A stretch of DNA of 46,263 bases, taken from contig JAAYUF010000070.1 of assembly GCA_012517815.1 (NCBI GenBank), positions 1 to 46,263 of the forward strand, in the 5' to 3' direction. Shown one piece after another: positions 17,569 to 26,260 of this stretch. The first letter of the stretch is position 1. Each line of letters opens with the position of its first letter. The notes below the pieces were generated by a model. The model saw nothing but the letters and a program-made list of their open reading frames with translations, was not told the origin of the DNA and ran no database searches. The position numbers and the translations under genes were made by a program. Source of the stretch: Clostridiales bacterium. GTDB taxonomy: Bacteria; Bacillota; Clostridia; Christensenellales; Aristaeellaceae.

Positions 17569-17609
17569 AACGGCGCTGTGGATTTCGTTGACGAATCCAT
17601 TGCGCCGTT
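17569..17609 (+). promoter_or_regulatory. Leader hairpin of glnN
   Basis: Just after the predicted transcription start the RNA can fold as AACGGCGC (17569-17576) with GCGCCGTT (17602-17609), plus an inner TGGATT/AATCCA stem. It is followed by only three T residues, so it is not a clear terminator. It may stabilise the mRNA or serve as a binding site for a regulator. Confidence 0.55.
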
Positions 17610-17665
17610 TCTCGTATATACGGCATAGATTCTACAGAGGCCATGAATCACAGGAGGGACAGCAC

Positions 17666-19756
17666 GTGAGCAATCCATGCGAAAGGTTCGGAGAAAAGGT
17701 ATTCAACGACGCTGTCATGCAGAAGCGCCTGCCCAAGGAGACCTACAAAGCCCTGAAGCGCACGACTGAAGAGGGACGCTCGCTCGATCCGGCGATCGCG
17801 AGCGTAGTCGCAAACGCGATGAAGGACTGGGCCCTCGAATTGGGCGCCACCCACTTTACCCACTGGTTCCAGCCGATGACAGGCATCACGGCCGAAAAGC
17901 ACGACGCTTTCATCAGCCCCAAGGCTGACGGCAGCGTGCTGCTGGAGTTCAGCGGCAAAGAGCTGGTGCGCGGCGAGCCGGATGCCAGTTCGTTCCCCAG
18001 CGGCGGCCTGCGCGCGACGTTCGAAGCCCGCGGCTACACCGCGTGGGATCCGACCAGCTTCGCGTTTATCAAAGAAGGCACGCTGTGCATCCCCACCGCG
18101 TTTTGCAGCTACGGCGGCGAAGCGCTGGACAAGAAAACCCCCCTGCTTCGGTCCATGCAGGCTTTGAACACGCAGGCGCTCCGCGTGCTGAAGTTCTTCG
18201 GCAACGAGGATGTCACCCGCGTATTCCCCACCGTCGGCCCCGAGCAGGAGTATTTCCTGATCGACAACGAGGATTATAAGAAGCGCCCCGATCTGATCAA
18301 CACCGGCCGCACGCTGTTTGGCGCCAAGCCCCCCAAGGGTCAGGAGCTGGAGGATCATTACTTCGGCGCGATCCGCCCCCGCGTGCAGGCGTTCATGAAC
18401 GACCTCAACGAGGAGCTGTGGCAACTGGGCGTGTACTGCAAGACCGAGCACAACGAGGTCGCCCCCGCGCAGCACGAGATGGCGCCGGTGTACAGCACCG
18501 TCAACGTCGCGGCCGATCACAACCAGCTTTCGATGGAAACCATGAAGCGCATCGCCCAGAAGCACGGCCTGGTGTGCCTCCTGCACGAGAAGCCCTTCGA
18601 CGGCGTCAACGGCAGCGGCAAGCATAACAACTACGCCCTCTCCACCAACACGGGCGTGAACCTCTTCGAGCCGGGCGACACCCCCAACGAGAACGCGCAG
18701 TTCCTGCTGTTCCTGGCCGCGGTCATCGAGGCTGTGGATACCTATCAGGACCTGCTCCGCGTGGCGATCGCCTACGCCGGCAACGATCACCGCCTGGGCG
18801 CCAACGAAGCGCCGCCCGCCATCATCAGCATCTTCCTGGGCGACGAGCTCAACGCGGTGGTCGAATCCATCGTGAACGCCAGCGCCTACCAGAGCCGCGA
18901 GCGCGTGCAGATGCGTCTGGGCGTGCACATCCTGCCCAAGTTCCCCAAGGATACCACCGACCGCAACCGTACCTCCCCGTTCGCTTTCACCGGCAACAAG
19001 TTCGAGTTCCGTAGCCTGGGCAGCTCCCAGTCCATCAGCGGCCCCAACGTGGTGCTCAACACCATTATCGCGGAGAGCCTCGGCAACTTCGCCGATGAGC
19101 TGGAAGCCGCCAGCGATTTCAACGCCGCGCTCAACGCGCTGGTATATCGGGTGCTCAGCGAGCACAAGCGCATCATCTTCAACGGCAACGGCTACGATCC
19201 CGCGTGGGTGGAAGAAGCGGAAAAGCGCGGCCTGCTCAACATGAAATCCACCGTGGACGCGCTGCCCAGCTACATCGCGGAAAAGAACGTCGAGCTGTTC
19301 GTCAAGCACGGCGTCTTCTCCAGAAGCGAGGTGCACAGCCGCTACGAGATCAAGCTGGAAAACTACGTCAAGGTGATCAACATCGAAGCCCTGTGCATGC
19401 TGGACATGGCCCGCCGGATGATCCTGCCCGCGGCGCTGACCTACAGCCAGGAAATCGCCAGGGAAGCGGAACTCAAGAAGGCCGTGGCGCCCGGGATTCC
19501 GCTGGATACCGAAATTACCCTGCTGACTAGGCTCAGCGCCGAAACCGGCGCGCTGGCCGTCGCGATCGACACGCTGGACAAGGCCATCGCCAGCCAGGAT
19601 TCCGGGCTGGAGATGATCGCCCAGGCCAAGTACACCCGCGACACCATCCTCGCGGCCATGACCGAGGTTCGCAAGCACGCGGACGCATTGGAAGTCGTGG
19701 TTGCCAAGAAGGATTGGCCGATGCCCACCTATCAGGATATCCTGATGTACGTATAA
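17666..19756 (+). CDS. glnN: Glutamine synthetase type III
   Basis: ATP-dependent condensation of glutamate and ammonium to glutamine. The 696-residue length is that of the large GlnN class, not of 450-residue GlnA. Landmarks are [18 protein letters not shown] (residues about 55-75), [14 protein letters not shown] with metal-binding Glu, [40 protein letters not shown] (nucleotide and glutamate site) and [18 protein letters not shown]. The GTG at 17666 is chosen over an upstream frame because CAGGAGGG lies seven bases before it and the protein then begins [14 protein letters not shown]. It stands behind a strong promoter and a leader hairpin and is followed by an ammonium transporter gene, a clear nitrogen-assimilation pair. 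Confidence 0.95.
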   Translation: MSNPCERFGEKVFNDAVMQKRLPKETYKALKRTTEEGRSLDPAIASVVANAMKDWALELGATHFTHWFQPMTGITAEKHDAFISPKADGSVLLEFSGKELVRGEPDASSFPSGGLRATFEARGYTAWDPTSFAFIKEGTLCIPTAFCSYGGEALDKKTPLLRSMQALNTQALRVLKFFGNEDVTRVFPTVGPEQEYFLIDNEDYKKRPDLINTGRTLFGAKPPKGQELEDHYFGAIRPRVQAFMNDLNEELWQLGVYCKTEHNEVAPAQHEMAPVYSTVNVAADHNQLSMETMKRIAQKHGLVCLLHEKPFDGVNGSGKHNNYALSTNTGVNLFEPGDTPNENAQFLLFLAAVIEAVDTYQDLLRVAIAYAGNDHRLGANEAPPAIISIFLGDELNAVVESIVNASAYQSRERVQMRLGVHILPKFPKDTTDRNRTSPFAFTGNKFEFRSLGSSQSISGPNVVLNTIIAESLGNFADELEAASDFNAALNALVYRVLSEHKRIIFNGNGYDPAWVEEAEKRGLLNMKSTVDALPSYIAEKNVELFVKHGVFSRSEVHSRYEIKLENYVKVINIEALCMLDMARRMILPAALTYSQEIAREAELKKAVAPGIPLDTEITLLTRLSAETGALAVAIDTLDKAIASQDSGLEMIAQAKYTRDTILAAMTEVRKHADALEVVVAKKDWPMPTYQDILMYV

Positions 19757-19765
19757 CCTGCCGGC

Positions 19766-19819
19766 GGGGCGAGATTCGCCCCGGCCGCCCCCGCGGGCCT
19801 TCGGGCCCGCGGGGGCGGC
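19766..19819 (+). repeat. Two GC-rich hairpins after glnN
   Basis: GGGGCGA-GAT-TCGCCCC (19766-19782) is followed by a perfect 16-bp stem closed by a TTCG tetraloop (19784-19819). No T-run follows, so it is more likely an mRNA stabiliser or a processing boundary between glnN and amt than a terminator. Confidence 0.6.
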
Positions 19820-19872
19820 AGCCGACAGTTGCGCCGGAGCCACAATGATGTGCGCCCCGTTCCCCCGTAAAG

Positions 19873-19956
19873 AACAAGCCGCTATACGTTCGGCGGGCCT
19901 CGTGCCCGGCCAGGCGACCAACGCTCAAGGGCGAGCGTATGGCAGGCTTGTTTTTT
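19873..19956 (+). promoter_or_regulatory. Possible attenuator in the amt leader
   Basis: AACAAGCCGCTATACG (19873-19888) pairs with CGTATGGC and GGCTTGTT (19936-19952, one bulged A) to make a roughly 16-bp stem directly followed by T6, which is a terminator placed only 26 bp before the amt start. Inside the loop are two smaller hairpins: CGGGC/GCCCG (19894-19908) and CGCTC-AAGGGC-GAGCG (19922-19937). The second shares two bases with the terminator stem, so the structures can compete. Its six-base loop has A at position 1 and G at position 4, as in ANTAR-protein targets. A role in regulation is inference. Confidence 0.55.
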
Positions 19957-19982
19957 GATACCCATAATGAGGAGGAGAAGAA

Positions 19983-21692
19983 ATGGCCATTTCAAGCATG
20001 GACACGATCTGGGTATTGTTGGCCACAGCGCTGGTGTTCTTCATGCAGGCAGGCTTCGCGATGGTGGAAACGGGTTTCACCCGCGCGAAAAACGCCGGCA
20101 ACATCATCATGAAGAACCTCATGGACTTTGCGATCGGTTCGGTCGTGTTCTGGTTTATCGGCTTTTCGCTCATGTTCGGCAAGGACAACGGCGGCCTGAT
20201 CGGCTCCATCAGCCTCCTGATGAGCGGCGATCTGCTGGTGCTCCCCGCGAATATCAGCAAATTCACCTTCGTCATGTTCCAGACCGTATTCGCCGCCACT
20301 GCCGCCACCATCGTGAGCGGCGCCATGGCGGAACGCACCAAGTTCATCAGCTATTGTATTTATTCCGCGGTCATCTCCACGGTTATCTACCCCATCAGCG
20401 GCCACTGGATCTGGGGCGGCGGCTGGCTGAGCCAGCTGGGCTTCCATGATTTCGCCGGCTCCACGGCGGTGCACATGGTCGGCGGCGTTGCGGCCCTCAT
20501 CGGCGCCAAGATGCTCGGCCCCCGCATCGGCAAGTATGACAAGGAAGGCAAGCCGCAGGCGATCCCCGGCCACAGCCTGACGCTGGGCGCGCTGGGCGTG
20601 TTCATCCTCTGGTTCGGCTGGTTCGGGTTCAACCCCGGCTCTACCCTCTCCATTGAAGGCGCGGCGGCTACCAGCGCCGGCAACATCTTCATGACCACCA
20701 ACCTCGCCGCGGCCACCTCGACGACGGCGGTCATGATCATCACCTGGATTCGCTACAAGAAGCCCGATGTTTCCATGACGCTCAACGGCTCGCTGGCCGG
20801 CCTGGTCGCGATTACCGCCGGCTGCGACGCGGTCGATCCGGTTGGCGCATTCTTCATCGGCCTGATCGCCGGCTTCCTGGTGGTGTTCGGCGTCGAGTTC
20901 ATCGACAAGGTGCTCAAGATTGACGACCCGGTGGGCGCTGTGGCTGTGCACGCGGTGTGCGGCGCCGGCGGCACCCTGATGGTGGGCCTCTTCGCGGTGA
21001 ACGGCGGCCTGTTCTACGGCGGCGGCTTCCACATGCTGGGCATCCAGGCGCTGGGCGTCGGCTCGGTCGCGGCGTGGGTAATCGTCTCCATGGTCCTTGT
21101 GTTCCTGATCATCAAGCACACGGTCGGCCTGCGCGTATCGGCCACGGAAGAAGTGCGCGGCCTGGATATCGAAGAGCACGGGCTCATCAGCAGCTACGCG
21201 GACTTCATGCCCATGCTCAGCCAGGGCGAAATCCCGCTGGGTCAGGCGGCCGAACTGCCCAAGGATGCGGCTCCCGTGGAGAAGGCCATCCCCGTGGTGG
21301 TCAAGCAGCAGCCCATTTCCGCCGGCAACCAAGGCCTGAAGATGACCAAGGTAGCCATCGTGACCAAGCAGAGCATGTTCGAACGCCTAAAGGCGGCGAT
21401 GGACCAGATCGGCGTGACCGGCATGACGGTTACCCAGGTGCTCGGCTGCGGGATGCAGAAGGGCCGCCCGGAATACTACCGCGGCGTCGAAATGGAAACC
21501 ACCCTGCTGCCCAAGATCGAGGTGGAAATCGTGGTGTGCAAGATCCCGGTGCGTACCGTGATCGAGGCGGCCAAGTCCGCGCTGTACACCGGCCACATCG
21601 GCGACGGCAAGATCTTTGTGTACGATGTTGAGAACGTCATCAAGGTGCGTACCGGCGAAGAAGGCTACGACGCGCTGCAGGACGTGGAGTAA
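19983..21692 (+). CDS. Ammonium transporter fused to a PII signal protein
   Basis: Membrane channel for ammonium with a built-in regulator, 569 residues. Residues 1-400 are an Amt domain with about 11 helices: FFMQAGFAMVETGFTRAKN near the N-terminus, DFAGSTAVHMVGG (first pore His) and DPVGAVAVHAVCG (second pore His). After a linker, residues 452-569 are a complete PII/GlnK domain (KMTKVAIVTKQSMFERLKAAM...TGHIGDGKIFVYDVENVIKVRTGEEG). In the T-loop (YYRGVEMETTLLPK) the residue matching the uridylylated Tyr51 of E. coli GlnB is Met504. PII proteins normally plug Amt in response to nitrogen status; here the plug is covalently attached. GAGGAGGAG precedes the ATG. It follows glnN. Confidence 0.93.
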   Translation: MAISSMDTIWVLLATALVFFMQAGFAMVETGFTRAKNAGNIIMKNLMDFAIGSVVFWFIGFSLMFGKDNGGLIGSISLLMSGDLLVLPANISKFTFVMFQTVFAATAATIVSGAMAERTKFISYCIYSAVISTVIYPISGHWIWGGGWLSQLGFHDFAGSTAVHMVGGVAALIGAKMLGPRIGKYDKEGKPQAIPGHSLTLGALGVFILWFGWFGFNPGSTLSIEGAAATSAGNIFMTTNLAAATSTTAVMIITWIRYKKPDVSMTLNGSLAGLVAITAGCDAVDPVGAFFIGLIAGFLVVFGVEFIDKVLKIDDPVGAVAVHAVCGAGGTLMVGLFAVNGGLFYGGGFHMLGIQALGVGSVAAWVIVSMVLVFLIIKHTVGLRVSATEEVRGLDIEEHGLISSYADFMPMLSQGEIPLGQAAELPKDAAPVEKAIPVVVKQQPISAGNQGLKMTKVAIVTKQSMFERLKAAMDQIGVTGMTVTQVLGCGMQKGRPEYYRGVEMETTLLPKIEVEIVVCKIPVRTVIEAAKSALYTGHIGDGKIFVYDVENVIKVRTGEEGYDALQDVE

Positions 21693-21873
21693 ACATCGGC
21701 GGATGAACCGGCTCCGCGGCGTCCGGCAGGCTGGAAGGCCGACGGACGGTGGGGCAGGCTCGGAAGCAAATCATACCAATCAGCGGCGCGGGACGCGCCG
21801 GATGGGAACCTGACGAACGCCGGTGTCGGCGCGGTTGGCGCCGGGCGGGGTTCGCCGTTCCCACTCAATAGGA

Positions 21874-21967
21874 GTGCAAACCCTTCCCTGTGGGGTTTGC
21901 ACGGGGCCTTCCTGTGGAAGCTCCGGGCGATTTCTCCCTTTCGAAATCGCCCGGGGTCTTCCTGTTT
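21874..21967 (+). terminator. Tandem hairpins and terminator after amt
   Basis: GTGCAAACCC / GGGTTTGCAC (21874-21902) is followed by CCGGGCGATTTC / GAAATCGCCCGG (21923-21954), then GGTCTTCCTGT7. The second is a solid rho-independent terminator on the plus strand. They lie between the convergent amt and dinB genes. The rest of 21693-22071 has no gene. Confidence 0.8.
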
Positions 21968-22071
21968 TTTTGCGCAAACGGTGTTCCGAAAAGGCAGTAC
22001 GCCTCAGGGCGTGAACGCTGCGCGTCTTGGCGGGTCGCCCTGCCAGGCGACGGGCGGGGCGGAGAGATGCT

Positions 22072-23316
22072 TTATCTGAAATACGGCTCCGGGTGCAGCA
22101 CGTGTTCATCCTCGGGGTTGATCTTGCCCAGCGCGCGGTCGTACAGCATGATGGCGCGCCGGATGGCAAAATGGCCGTAGCGTTGGCGGATCTCGTCGAC
22201 GGTTTGCTCCAGTATCTGCCGCTTCTGGCGCGCGGCATCCTCCGGCAGAAAGGAAAGCTGCATCAGCGCGCCCGCGGGGGAAAGCTTCCCCATGCTGACG
22301 CCCAGCGAGCGCAGCGGTTCGCCCTCCCGCCAGTTTTCCAAAAGCAGCGCGTACGCCGTTTCGAACAGATCAAAGCTGCAATCGGTATCGAACGGAAGCT
22401 TTTGCTGGCGCTGGTACCAGTCCAGCGTCGCGTTGCGGACGGATAGCTGCACCTCCCGCCCCACCACGCGGTGTTTGCGCATGCGGGAGGCGACGCTCTC
22501 GCACAGGCCGTAGAGCGTGATGCGCGCGTCGTGCCGGGTGAGGATATCGTGCGCGGTGGTGATGGAATTGCCTACGCTTTTGATGCTGGGCGCCGCGTCC
22601 TCGGCCAGCACGGCGGCTGCGTCGTCCCCGCGCGCAAAGCCGCTGAGCATGAGCCCCGCTTTGCCCAGCAGCGCCTTGAGCGCGTCCGGCTCCGTGGCGG
22701 CGAGCTGCCCGACGGTGAAGATGCCGACCGCCTGCAGCTTGCGCGCGGTGGCGCGGCCGATGAACAGCAGGCTGTCCACCGGCAGGGGATCCAGCACCGT
22801 GCGGCGGTTGCGTTCGCACACCACGCTGACGCCGTCGGGCTTCTTCAGGTCGCTGCCCAGCTTGGCGAAAATGCGGTTATCGCCCACGCCGACGCTCAGC
22901 GTGAGGCCCGTTTCCTCCCGCACGGTATGGCGCAGGTGGTTGGCGATGCGAAGCCCGTCCCCGATTTCCACGCCGGGCCCGCTCAGGTCCAGCCAGGCCT
23001 CATCCGCGCCGAAGGGCTGCACGCGGTTGGTGTAGCGCGCGAAGATGCGCCGGACGATTCCGCTGTAGCGCAGCACCGCCTCGCTGTCCACGGAGGTGGT
23101 GCGGAGGTTTGGGCAGGTTTCCTTCGCCTGCCAGACGGCTTGCCCCGTGATGACGCCCTTGCGTTTGGCGGGCATGTTTTTAGCCAGCACGATGCCGTGG
23201 CGCAGCGCGGGATCGCCGCACACGGCGAGGGGGACCTCCCGCAGCTCGGGATGGCCGATGCAGGCGACGGAGGCAAAGAAGTTGTTGAGATCGGCATGCA
23301 GCACCACATGACTCAT
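22072..23316 (-). CDS. dinB: Y-family DNA polymerase (DinB/Pol IV-like)
   Basis: Low-fidelity translesion polymerase of 414 residues. The palm begins VVLHADLNNFFASVA, with the first catalytic Asp and the Phe steric gate region; PFGADEAWLDLSG holds the second Asp-Glu pair (often SIDEAYLD, here ADEAW). LSVGVGDNRIFAKLGSDLKKPDG is the family fingers and thumb signature, followed by a helix-hairpin-helix (LLFIGRATARKLQAVGIFTVGQLA) and a little-finger domain. No obvious beta-clamp QLxLF peptide is visible at the end. The start has GGAGGC upstream. Three LexA-type boxes lie in the 145 bp before the gene, so it is almost certainly SOS-induced. Orthology to one particular dinB/uvrX branch is unresolved. 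Confidence 0.92.
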   Translation of the reverse strand: MSHVVLHADLNNFFASVACIGHPELREVPLAVCGDPALRHGIVLAKNMPAKRKGVITGQAVWQAKETCPNLRTTSVDSEAVLRYSGIVRRIFARYTNRVQPFGADEAWLDLSGPGVEIGDGLRIANHLRHTVREETGLTLSVGVGDNRIFAKLGSDLKKPDGVSVVCERNRRTVLDPLPVDSLLFIGRATARKLQAVGIFTVGQLAATEPDALKALLGKAGLMLSGFARGDDAAAVLAEDAAPSIKSVGNSITTAHDILTRHDARITLYGLCESVASRMRKHRVVGREVQLSVRNATLDWYQRQQKLPFDTDCSFDLFETAYALLLENWREGEPLRSLGVSMGKLSPAGALMQLSFLPEDAARQKRQILEQTVDEIRQRYGHFAIRRAIMLYDRALGKINPEDEHVLHPEPYFR

Positions 23317-23333
23317 GGGAAAGCCTCCAACAA

Positions 23334-23345
23334 GAACAAACGTTC
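23334..23345. promoter_or_regulatory. LexA box 1 (near dinB start)
   Basis: GAACAAACGTTC is a perfect GAAC-N4-GTTC palindrome, the Gram-positive SOS box. It lies 18 bp upstream of the dinB start codon. Confidence 0.8.
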
Positions 23346-23424
23346 TCTATTTTGGATAGATAACACCCGCGAAATGGTACGTTCCGATGCCGAGCGCCTT
23401 TGGACGGGGGTAACAAAGGAAAGG

Positions 23425-23436
23425 GAACTATCGTTC
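23425..23436. promoter_or_regulatory. LexA box 2 (at transcription start)
   Basis: GAACTATCGTTC is a second perfect GAAC-N4-GTTC site, just downstream of the predicted dinB -10 box. Confidence 0.8.
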
Positions 23437-23442
23437 GCACTT

Positions 23443-23471
23443 ATTATACAAACAAATGTTCTGGAACGCAA
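23443..23471 (-). promoter_or_regulatory. dinB promoter with LexA box 3 in its spacer
   Basis: On the minus strand TTGCGT (23466-23471), a 17-bp spacer and TATAAT (23443-23448). The spacer contains GAACATTTGTTT (23450-23461), one base away from a perfect LexA box. A bound repressor would block RNA polymerase directly. Confidence 0.7.
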
Positions 23472-23806
23472 CCGCAAGATGTGGGCATCTGCGGTTGCGG
23501 TACCACAAGGGCGTAAGAAGAACGCTCGCACAGGCAAAGGAGCGCGAGCACCCGCGGGCGGATCACCGGGTGTTTGCCGGAGCGCAAGTGTATTCGGGCA
23601 CGGGAGGGGAACCAAAGAGAAGCACCGCCGTGTTTGCGCTTGCCCGTACATGGGCCGAGAAGCACCTTCCTGCCCGCGCTTCCCCGCACATGGGACGGGC
23701 GCGGCCCGCGCCGGTCTTTCAGGCGCGCGGAAAGCCGGGCGTACGGGCGGGGCCCAAACCGGCCGGACTGACTCCTGTTTGCGGGGTTCCGCGAGAAGCC
23801 GGGATA

Positions 23807-23815
23807 TGCTATAAT
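23807..23815 (+). promoter_or_regulatory. Orphan extended -10 promoter
   Basis: TGCTATAAT is a perfect extended -10 element, with TTCCGC in the -35 region. No convincing coding sequence follows; the transcript would run into the 21-bp repeat array from about 23822. Confidence 0.5.
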
Positions 23816-23987
23816 CGAAAAGAAACAAACAGGATCCGTTCACGCAGCGCGCAACGCCTGCCCGGCCGGAAGAATACGCGCCTACCGGGACGGCAGCGCC
23901 TGGCTGAGGACGGTGCGCGACATGCCGGCGATGCCTTCGACGGTCCGGCGCGAACGCGGTACGCGCGGTTGGCGCACCTTCGTGCTT

Positions 23988-24143
23988 GCGTGCGCCATGC
24001 CCGGATAGGCGTGCGCCATGCGCGGATAGGCGTGCGCCATGCGCAGATAGGCGTGCGCCATGCGCAGATAGGCGTGCGCCATGCGCGGATAGGCGTGCGC
24101 CATGCGCGGATAGGCGTGCGCCATGCGCGGATAGGCGTGCGCC
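23988..24143. repeat. 21-bp tandem repeat array, seven copies
   Basis: Seven head-to-tail copies of a 21-bp unit beginning GCGTGCGCCATGCGCGG, plus a 9-bp partial copy. Copies 2, 5, 6 and 7 are identical, copies 3 and 4 share one G-to-A change, and copy 1 has one other change. The unit contains the near-palindrome TGCGC-CAT-GCGCG. It lies in 1.25 kb (23317-24567) with no convincing gene, 170 bp behind an orphan promoter. One plus-strand frame reads through the array without stops, another meets TAG in each unit. Near-identity of copies points to recent expansion. Confidence 0.95.
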
Positions 24144-24567
24144 TTGCCGGTCGTGCGAGCGGCATACGAGCGCCCCCGCCGCGCCGGGACGCGGGTGTGG
24201 GGCGCGCAAGCGCTGCCTGTTACGGCGGCCGGGCGCGGGAACCAGGCAACGGCGACGCATCACGCATTGTGAAGAGCCTGGCGCGCGGTCCGGCTCAGGC
24301 GCAGGGCATCGTATGCCGGATACCGTCGCCGTTTCCGTCCGGGGATACCCGCGCGCTACGTAAGGGTTGCTTTCACCGGCAGAAATCACGCCGCGCACGG
24401 GCGTTCACCCGCACGGGGCTTCGGCTGCCTGGCGCAGGCGCCGCGCGCCCCGGCGTAAGCGGCTTGTGCGGGCGGCTTGAACGCCCGCGGGGGCGCGCGG
24501 CCCGCCAATCCTGACGGCAAGGGTTCATCATCAGGCTGAGAGGCCGGTATCAACCGAAGGAGGACCT

Positions 24568-25434
24568 ATGAAAATCCGTTCTTCCCTGCTCCGGCACGAG
24601 CGAGTGCTCGCGTATGTTCAGATTGTGCTGGGCTGCACGCTGGGGGCGGCGGCCTATCCGATGTTCCTGGTGCCCAACGCCATCGCCCCGGGCGGGCTGA
24701 CCGGCGTGGCGACCATCCTGCACACGCTGTTTCGCACCCCGGTCGGCACGCTGAGCCTGTTGATGAACGTGCCGCTCTTTATCGCCGGGTATCGCGCGAT
24801 GGGGCATGTGTTCGCGTTTCGCTCGCTGCTGGCGACGATTCTGTTCTCCCTGCTGATCGACTGGCTGCCCTTGCCGGTGGTGACGACGGACCGGCTTCTG
24901 GGTTCCCTGTTTGGCGGCGTGCTTATGGGGGTCGGGCTGGGGCTGATCCTGCGAGGCGGCGCGACCACGGGCGGCAGCGATATGGTCGCGCGGATGGTTC
25001 ACATGCGCTTTCAGCACCTTTCGGTGGGCGCGTTCCTGTTTTTCATTGACTTCTGCGTGGTGCTCGCGGCCGGCTTCTTCCTGCAGGTGGAAGCCGCCCT
25101 GTACGCGTTCATCAGCATCTACGCCGGCTCGCGCGTGATCGATCTGGTGGTGCAGGGCTTCGACCGGCAAAAGGCGTGTTATGTGATCACAACCGCGACG
25201 GAAACCGTGAAAGACAAGTTGATGAGCGAGTTGGGCCGCGGGCTGACTATCCTGAGCGGGCGCGGGGGATACAAGGGCGAGGATCGCCCGGTGCTCCTGT
25301 GCATTGTCGGCGCGCAGGAGGTGCAGCGCCTGAAGCTGATCGTGCGCATGCAGGATGAGCACGCGTTTGTGTTCATCACCGACGCCTACGAAGTGCTGGG
25401 CGAGGGGTTCCGGGGCTGGAAAGAAGTGGTATAA
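24568..25434 (+). CDS. YitT family membrane protein (DUF161/DUF2179)
   Basis: A 288-residue integral membrane protein. About five to six helices occupy residues 15-200, including VQIVLGCTLGAAAYPMFLVP and the family hallmarks NAIAPGGLTGVATIL and GLGLILRGGATTGGSDMVAR. The C-terminal 90 residues form the soluble DUF2179 domain (RQKACYVITTATETVKDKLMSELGRGLTILSGRGGY). Transport function is suspected for the family but no substrate is established. A perfect GAAGGAGG precedes the ATG. It stands alone, with a terminator-like hairpin 190 bp downstream. The family call is secure. Confidence 0.93.
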   Translation: MKIRSSLLRHERVLAYVQIVLGCTLGAAAYPMFLVPNAIAPGGLTGVATILHTLFRTPVGTLSLLMNVPLFIAGYRAMGHVFAFRSLLATILFSLLIDWLPLPVVTTDRLLGSLFGGVLMGVGLGLILRGGATTGGSDMVARMVHMRFQHLSVGAFLFFIDFCVVLAAGFFLQVEAALYAFISIYAGSRVIDLVVQGFDRQKACYVITTATETVKDKLMSELGRGLTILSGRGGYKGEDRPVLLCIVGAQEVQRLKLIVRMQDEHAFVFITDAYEVLGEGFRGWKEVV

Positions 25435-25626
25435 GCGCCCCGCTGGGCGTCTGCGCCGCCCGTCCGAGGGGTACGCCCCGCCGGTGAGCCGACGGAACCG
25501 GCCATACGGCGTATCCCCGCAACGGAAATGTTCGCTTGCTTCTGAGCCTTTCCGGCCGTTCGCTCGCTGCAGCCATATTCCGGCGGCAGGCTTTGGGGTT
25601 TCCTTCGGGCTCAAAAGGGTTCACCG

Positions 25627-25655
25627 GCCCCGGCTGTGCGACGGCGGGGGCTTTT
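25627..25655 (+). terminator. Terminator-like hairpin after YitT gene
   Basis: GCCCC (25627-25631) pairs with GGGGC (25647-25651) with an inner GC/GC pair, then TTTT. It is weak but well placed. The spacer 25435-26130 otherwise shows no credible gene. Confidence 0.5.
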
Positions 25656-26132
25656 GTGCAGGCTTGCGATCCCGGTGAGCCTGCGGGGTTTCATCAGGTT
25701 CGCCGCAGAGGGCAGGGTGCGCGTCGGCCGCAGGCGTGGGGCGCTGCCCGCCGAAGCCTGCCTGACTTATGCGGCTCTGGGTTTCGGCCCGCCGCAGGCG
25801 GTCGGTTGGAGGCTCTCTTGCGGCAGGCGGGACGGCCCCCCTGCCCGGAGGAATGCGTAACGGCGGCATGATGCGCTCATCAGTGATATTCAAACGTCCG
25901 GCGGCAGGGGTCGCAACGGTTGACCGATCCATCCGACGCGTCGCCGCCGACCACGCCCGAGTTGTACACGCAATTCGCACAACAGCCGCAACCGGGACGA
26001 ACGGTCGGGGAAAAACCGACAAGGCGAGAAACCGGGACGGAGAGGTGCATTGGCGATCGGCCGGCGCAAGGAGGCGGCCGGCGGTCTGCGTAGGTTTGGT
26101 TCAGCCGCTGCGCGCGGGGCTGGCCGACCGTA

Positions 26133-26148
26133 CCATGTACGTACTTTT
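26133..26148. promoter_or_regulatory. AraR-like operator before araR
   Basis: A GTACGTAC core (26137-26144) with T-rich right flank, 14 bp upstream of the araR -35 box. It matches the palindromic centre of the Bacillus AraR site (ATTTGTACGTACAAAT) but not the flanks well. It suggests autoregulation. Confidence 0.5.
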
Positions 26149-26161
26149 TTTGTGCCGGGAA

Positions 26162-26190
26162 TTGTACAAGCGCGGGTTTCATGATATCAT
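26162..26190 (+). promoter_or_regulatory. Promoter of araR
   Basis: TTGTAC (26162-26167), a 17-bp spacer and TATCAT (26185-26190), extended by TGA. The -10 lies inside the palindrome ATGATATCAT. Confidence 0.7.
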
Positions 26191-26260
26191 ATTCCTATCG
26201 CACGGATTGCCTCTCCAAAACCCAATGCCCCGGGGCAACCGTACAAGGGAGAGTAAGAAC

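Noticed and set aside
23988-24143. Iterons of a plasmid or chromosomal origin
   Set aside because: The unit size fits iterons, but there is no rep or dnaA gene, no DnaA box cluster and no AT-rich melting region nearby.
23882-24165. A 7-residue repeat protein encoded by the 21-bp array
   Set aside because: The array is open in several frames on both strands because its length is a multiple of three; no frame has a ribosome binding site or a credible remainder. A short Arg-rich frame just before the array looks faintly like a terminase-type helix but ends in the first repeat.
25656-25860. A small Arg/Pro-rich gene after YitT
   Set aside because: Frames exist on both strands, but none has a ribosome binding site or a recognisable domain; the composition is that of GC-rich spacer DNA.
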